64,000 nt of DNA from NCBI GenBank assembly GCA_034336665.1, contig JAPFBE010000003.1, positions 37,918,360 to 37,982,359 on the forward strand, in the 5' to 3' direction. Made by a program: the position numbers and the translations under genes. The DNA is from Luscinia megarhynchos. Lineage: Eukaryota > Chordata > Aves > Passeriformes > Turdidae. Shown piece after piece: positions 53,958 to 64,000 of this stretch. The notes below the pieces were generated by a model. That model searched no databases, was not told the DNA's origin, and saw only the letters and a program-made list of their open reading frames with translations. Every line of letters begins with the position of its first letter. Positions within the stretch are counted from its first letter, which is position 1.

Positions 53958-56900
53958 GATTGTATCATATTTGTTATTGCATTAACAGTCTTCCTTTCCT
54001 TCTGAGAAACATAAAGCAGTTTATCTACATATGTTTAGATTAAAAAAATAGTATTTTCTAGGTGTAATAATCTTCCTGTAGTCTTCTATAATGAAAGCCA
54101 TCTTTCATCTGATAGGTATTTTATTTCTGCTGTCAAGGGAACACAGAAAAATTTTACCCATGCACCGTGATGATGGCCCAACACAGCATATGGCTTAACA
54201 GTGCTCTTATCATGTTGCAGAAAGAGGATTAATGTCCGAAGGAATGAATATTAGCCCGAGAATTGATATAAAACATGTCTGCACATGATTTGTATCTTCA
54301 TATTATGAAAGTGGTTGTTCTTGATTTGCACGGAAATGCTTGTTTTAGATGGGGTTATAAAACCTGTCAGCATTGACAAAATAAGTGTTTGCCTTTTGGG
54401 TATAAATAAAGGACATTTTTTGACATTACGTTGATTCAGAACAGAACATTGAAAATCAGTGGAAATTGGAGCTAATGAATTTATTGAAGCAACTGTTCTG
54501 AATGAAAATAGTGCAATTTCGTTAATAGTGGATTAGACTGAGTGTACATGGATTGGTTCCAGTGATAATTTATTTGTTTCTGTCATTCCAGTTTGGTTAT
54601 CCAATGTATCTATTTTAGTGAAAGTGCATTGGTTGGAACAATTGAATAACAATGAATAAGGCAGCCTCAAGGGTCATGTGTTTAGCGAACAAAATGGCTA
54701 AACAACAATTTGTAATTATCAAGCTGAACTTGATGTATGGGAACCTGGCCATCCAGTGTGAGACAAAAAATGCCTACCCACAGGGAATTGTGTAACACCA
54801 TGCTTTCTATTTTGGAAAATATGCTTTTTTAGAAAAGCAGCCACCAGAATTAGATATTCAGTATCATTCATTAAATGATGAAGATAAAAAATGTAAAATA
54901 AAACTTAAGCTTTCCTAATTAAGTCAGATCTCTAAATTGGGTGATATTACTACCATATTCTATTCTCAATTCCCCTGTACAATTTCTGAAAAAACTGCAG
55001 GTTTCAAATCACCATGGAAGTTTGTTTTAGAATTATTTTATTATTTATGCAAAATGTCAATGAAAATCCTGAAAGAATAATTGTAATATGATCAAAATAA
55101 GATAGGATTGCAATCATCTTCACATTTTAACTAGATAAATTGATATTAGTAACTGAGAAAGATCCACTTACAATGAAAACTGGCCAATTTATATCAATGC
55201 ATTAGTAAAGTTTTTGATTTTGATCATTTTAATCTGCTGCCATTTAAGCTTCAGTAAGGTCTTCTAGCATATTGAATTTTAATAGGTATATGTAAGTACT
55301 AGATACATATTTGAAGAGTGAGAAAATATTTTCTTCAACAATTTATAAAGTGTTTTTACAAACAAAAAATGTCCTTACTGGTCTTCTATTTTATGACTTA
55401 AATACTGGGAAAAGAGAAGAGCTGTTAACAACAATAGAAGAGTGTTCCAGCAATACTGAACTGAAATGTTTTCAATATTTTTCATATGATAGCCAGAAGC
55501 GTGAGTCCCTCATTATTTTTTAATGTATTCATATTCATCTTGTTAAATTTGTTTCAGAAGTGTAAAATTTACAGTATGTGGCTTCTTTTTGTAGTTTTAT
55601 AGTGAAGCATCTCTTATTAGGGTAAAAGTCAGTGAAAATTGTGAGTGATGGTGTGAAATAGTGGCATCCCTCTGAAGGAGTGTGTCTTCCTAGCAACATC
55701 TGGGAAGTTCTCAGATTTTCTTCCCTGAAGAAAGATCACTGAGCCAGTTTAAAATAAGACAATTATAATTCTTATGAAAACAGAAGGACCACTGAGTCAG
55801 TTTGCAATAAGACAATTACATTTATTTTCAAAGCAGGACTGAAGACATGCTATATAACATATGAGATGATATGAAGTCTGCAGTGCCAGAATTTGCTAAG
55901 ATAAGTTATTAAGAGCTTCAAAGAAGAGCAAACCTTAAATAGCCAGGACTGTTGCTGTGAGTTTTTTCAGTTACAAATACAGAGAGGACAAACACGATAA
56001 CAAATATGGTGACAGTGGAGGTTTAATTTTGAGTTTGTACATTCTACACTGAAACAGACAAAACCTAAAATCATTTTGAAACTAAGTGCTTTATAAGAAG
56101 GCACAGTATGGGTTTTGGAACAAATAGACCTCCTCCTTTTGCTAATGCCTCTAAATTGCATGTTTTCACATGGTTTCCTGATGAAAATCAATAGGCACAA
56201 GCTCACTGTTGCCATAGCTACTAATTTCTCCCTTCTTTTGGCCATTACAACTTGCCAAATGGACTGGCTTTCTCTCTAATACTAAGTACAAAAATATAGA
56301 TGTTTGCTTTACTGTTTTTAACCATCTTCTACCTCTTATTTTTTCGTGTCTTAGTGGATTGCACATATTGAGCCATGAGGAAAGACAGGGGTGGCTGGGC
56401 CCCCTAAAGAAGGAATAGGTGTAAGGTGGCTGCTAAGAAAATTCACTATATGGAGAAAAAACCACATTGTTAGTGTCTCTGACTTACATGCCCTGGTTTC
56501 CTTTGGAGTTTGTGGCCGTGTGCTGACCGCTCTGTCTCAATTTACAAAGCTGGGAATATTTCCCTTCTTTTAAATAGGTCAACACAAGATGAAAGCCAGG
56601 CCCAATTGATTGCAACTGCAATTCCCCAGTTTTCACAAAACCAAGTTTCTGCTCCCAGCTTTTACCTTGGAAAAAGTTCATTATGTGAAATATTAGTTCA
56701 ACCTAAGCAACCCCCATGAAAAAAAGATGAACAATGGAGTCTTAATTCTCTGATGCAGTTAAAATCTCAGTATCACTGCCACATTTTTTTCAGGGCATTA
56801 CTGAGCCCTCGTGACTGTGTCAGGAGGAAAACATACATTTCTGCTGGTAGAACTGTTTGCAAGGATGTTACAGCAATGTCCTGAATCCCGTTAACTTCAT

Positions 56901-59900
56901 TTGCAGAAGCAATCCCTATGATTGTAGAACTGCTTCTATGAATTAGGTCAGTGGAATTTGGTCCCTAAAATTTTGTGGACAAGCACATTATAAGTGTAAG
57001 TAGTAATTTGTGTGGCACCACCCCTGTAACAGTTGGACAAGATGTCAGAACTGGCACTTTAGCTTATATATTCTACCAAACCTTTGCCAATCTTACACTA
57101 TAAATAAAAAGGTAGTTTGACTTCCATCATCAAAACAGCTCATTAAGTAATAGGGCATAAATACTCAAAGAAATTGACAGTCTTTTCTATAACACAAATT
57201 AATTCAGAAAATCACCATTTGCATAAATTTCTAAGTCTCGTCTTCACAGATGTTGATTCTGTCAGCTACTTGCATTTCAAATTAATTTTAAAATAAACAG
57301 TGGGAGGTACACCTTTCAGCTAAAAATAACTTGCTCCAAAGAAGATTGCTTAGTGCAAAGCACTTATTCATTGTGCACTGTCTTATTTACTTAAAACTAA
57401 TGTTTTGCATTTTACTGGAATTTAATGTCACAATAAGATGCTTAAAATATATTGAAGGGCCATTTTTTAAAACTTTTATGCTTTATGGACAACTGGTTTG
57501 AATGGAAGATTAGATTTTTTTAATATTAAAATAATATCTTCTCCACATTATTCTGTTATTAATTATATTAATGAGGAGTCCACAGCATAGTACTGAAGGA
57601 ATTTTTGAACCTTGAAGAATTAAGTGAAATATATATTTTTTTAAAGCAGTAAGCTGTGGTAATTAAGTGTGATTCAGAAGAAAGGATATTGCACTAGTTC
57701 TGTTATCCAGTCCCTCAGGTGATTTTAAAGCCAGCAGTGGGTGTGTATTACTTAGTGTAGTGTCCACCTTATGCTTCAGCAAGGAATGCCACACCAATGA
57801 AGTGTGCTGGCCCCTGGTTCTGAGTGCAGGCAAACCACAGCTGCCTGGTTTAGCTTCAGCTCCCCATTGCAAAGGGAGCCTGAGACCCAAGAAGCAGTGC
57901 TGTGTCTTCTACACCCTAAAGCACCCCGGCAGGTCTAAAGGAGGCTGGATTTTCTGCTTGTTTCATGCATGCTCAGCTGGCTACAAAAGGGATCTTTCCT
58001 AGATAAAGATCCCAGATGTTTCTTTCTCTACATGTCTTGCATGGAGAACAAATTATTTTTTAATAAGGAAAAGCATTAATAATAAGAGTTTGTAATGTTG
58101 CACAGTGTAGAGTCCATGCACATGACTGGGAGAGGGCACTCATTGGAAGGGAGGATGTGGCTGCAGCTGGGCAATGTGCTGGTTAAGGTCAAGATCACTG
58201 GGACAGAAACAAAGCAGAGGGCACTGTGCAAATTTCAGCCCTCGTGCTTGGCCTCTTCAAATATATGACATACCAAAGACTTTAGCCACCCTAAAGAATT
58301 TACTGAAAAGTAGTTGCCAGCATTTTTCTCTGCTGTTTCTAGTCATCTTGTTTTTTGTCCTCTGTAGCATCTGCACATTCAAAAGAAAACCTGGGACTTT
58401 GCATTTGGTCAGGATGTTTCTGGTAGAAATTAAATTTGGATGTTTAACTTCTCTCTGAACGTGTGTGATTGCTTGTTTGGATGCCTTGATCTGCTCCATG
58501 TTCATCTCAGCTTTACTTCATGTAATTTGGACCTGTAGGTTTAAGCATCTGAAAATTTGATTCGTGTGAGTTAATTCTGAAAAGCAACCATAAAAATAAC
58601 TCTCAAACTTCCTGGTCTTAACCTAGCAGGGTGCTTGTCCTTCTATCTGTTTCAGAGTGCCACAGAACACAGCAGCAATAGCAAACCAGGTTAGACTTTG
58701 ATGAGGGGCTTTTTTGTATGAGCCAGCAGGAAAATTACATATAAAACCTCAGCAGCTAAATGTTTGTAAACCCTGTAACAGAGTAAAAATTCACAGTTCT
58801 TCCTCCAAATATGATGTAGAGGCAACATGATTCAGTTTTTGCACTTTAAAATATGTATTATTTAAATCAACAGAAGAGAAAAAGCTTTAGTGATAGGATC
58901 CTTATCTGTGGTCAGTGAAAGAATAGACAGGCAGAATCAGTGTTCTTCTGATACTGCTTAGTTGTCAACTTCTTTTCTCCAAGCAAACTTTCTCCAATGC
59001 AGTCCATGGGTACAGAGATGAATATGGTTCTCTCACATTGGGCACTCCAGAAAGACGGTGTCTTTTGTCAGTGCCTGCATAACAAGATGCACTGGATTAG
59101 GTTGTCCCTGCCTCACCCAGCTCTGTTACATCATCTCAGCACACTTTGTAACTGCAGCCCTCCTTTCAAATTTTAAGTAGATAGCCCTTGACAGACACTT
59201 GATTTCATGATACAAAAACGGCATATAGCAAGTCATGCCACATCCTCCTTGTTTTTTCAGACAGTTTGAACCTGCTTCTTGTCACCAAATATTAATGATT
59301 GTTAGCCATAGGAATTTCACATAGGGCCAAAACCAAGTGCTGTGTGCATGCACAAGGTCTGTCTTCTCTAGAGTAAATCTGTTTTTACTGCAGGCAAGAA
59401 GTCACAATCTGAAGTGGACTCCTCTTAGGGTGGAGATATAATCTTAACGGTTCTGTTTGCATTGGAAGAAATGTCTTAGAGAAATCATTCTTTTGTTTCA
59501 CAAACTCTACAAACTTGATAAAGAACCTAAGCAAAGTATTTTCCTGTGGTTTATAATAATAATATAAACTTGAAATCTCCCACACACTTATTCTTGCCAG
59601 GAGCTTTAAAGATTAATTAGAACCATTTCATTGTTTCCCAAGCACATAAGTTTGTATAGCTACATGTTTTCAGCTTTTCCAGCATAGGTCTAGGCTTAGG
59701 GTAAGTTGATGTGAAGGGCTACTATTTTCTCACAGGTTTGACGAGCAGAATCCTTTTCTCTTTGTGCCATTGCATTAATGTGTTAATCTGCTGCTGCTGG
59801 GCACACTGAGCACAGATCTAATACATCCTTGTAATTGTGTTAACATTTTGAATTCTAGGAATCCTGCTAGCTGTAAGATGCATTGTTGTTTTCAGTTTTT

Positions 59901-60338
59901 AACATTTTTTTTTGTTATGCACAAACTTCAGTAAGATACCAGCTTTGATCCTTGGTGTCTGGAAAGAGAATACTTTCAATGTCAGGCAAAAGTAAAAGAA
60001 ACTTGTGCAATAGTTGCCCTCACTGAGGCAGTTGAGACTGTCAAGATATTTCACTTTGATACTATACTCAAACTTCTATTTCCTAGGCAGTGTGCATTCC
60101 TCAATGTCTGTGTAGGATGTACATCTTGCAGTTACACATTGCTCATGTTGGGTTCAATTTTGGTTGGTGCTCTAGGCTCCAGATGGGGTTTCAAAGGTGT
60201 CTGGATTCTAGGCTTATCCAATTTCAAGTGTTCCTATAACTAAATAAATAAATAGTTTGAAACATTCCCATTATTTCCTCTATATTTTAAACGTATAACT
60301 GGTCTCAAGGAATTTGAAAATTTTACAGGAGTAGTTCC

Positions 60339-60354
60339 AAAAAAAAAAAAAAAA
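60339..60354. repeat. Poly(A) run of 16
   Basis: A homopolymer of A in intron sequence. Upstream sequence does not resemble a retrocopied gene. Confidence 0.9.
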
Positions 60355-60867
60355 TGCTGTTTTCAAAATATAGAGGAAAAGTCTAACTGCTGAATCAAGT
60401 GCAGGTACAGACACCTTGCCATGTGTTGGTTAGTCTCATTTGTGGAGTGCCTCAAATACTTCTGATATTAAGAAAACATAATTTATGGTCACATTTAATA
60501 ATAATGCTTTATTATAGGTATATTTAGAGAGAGGAAACATGAAAGAAAAAGCATAACCAAAAAATCACAATATAGTATAATATTCAAAACAATAATCTCT
60601 GATGCTGAGGCTATTTATTCTATTTTTTCAGCCATGAGGGAAACCAAAAGGTTCTTTGTATGGGCTAATGAAGCTAGGAGTGTATTACAAATTGAAGATT
60701 ACAGTTCTGTCAAAGATCAAGCTATTTATTTCTCCTTTAGCACATGACTAGCCTTTTACTTGGCTTTGAAAGTTAAACGCATTCTTTAAGGTTTAAAAAA
60801 GCAAACCAAAACAGGTGCATGGCTCTGTTAAATCAGTTTTAGGAATGTGTCAATAAAACCATATTAG

Positions 60868-64000
<3,133 letters not shown>

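Noticed and set aside
60339..60354. Poly(A) run as the tail of a processed pseudogene
   Set aside because: No coding similarity upstream and no target-site duplication seen.

Overview
This is vertebrate nuclear DNA, AT-rich and intron-dominated, and almost certainly from a bird. It lies inside one gene on the + strand, NALCN, which encodes the sodium leak channel. Seven consecutive coding exons (5661-5803, 5922-6026, 8702-8788, 41999-42130, 48422-48589, 53056-53247, 60907-61044) encode residues corresponding to about 268-588 of human NALCN. They run from the domain I pore loop through the I-II linker to the start of domain II S6. The first residues of the protein, domains III and IV, and both gene ends lie outside the window. 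The bird assignment rests on many CR1 LINE fragments and several LTRs of avian type; I cannot name the species.

Layout: 1-5660 is the 3' part of an intron with an isolated CpG-rich island near 1.2-1.4 kb. At 5.6-6.0 kb two exons separated by a 118-base intron encode the domain I filter and S6. A third exon at 8.7 kb encodes part of the I-II linker. A 33.2-kb intron (8789-41998) follows and holds CR1 fragments, two likely LTRs, a MIR-like SINE, local duplications and one candidate cryptic exon at 27.48 kb. Domain II is then encoded by four exons between 42.0 and 61.0 kb: S1; S2-S3; S4-S5; pore loop with the start of S6. Their introns carry two related minus-strand solo LTRs and more CR1. The right end (61045-64000) is intron and runs into a possible further LTR.

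All exon junctions join in frame, and no stop or indel was seen. When numbered on the human protein, the two filter glutamates fall exactly at E280 and E554. The most notable gene-structure feature is a GC-AG intron after 53247. I found no second protein-coding gene, no structural RNA gene, no CRISPR array and no bacterial-type system. The remaining long reading frames are unsupported or are shadows of repeats. No previously undescribed system is evident. The observations worth checking are the non-canonical splice donor, the candidate alternative exon, the CpG island and the repeat rearrangements.
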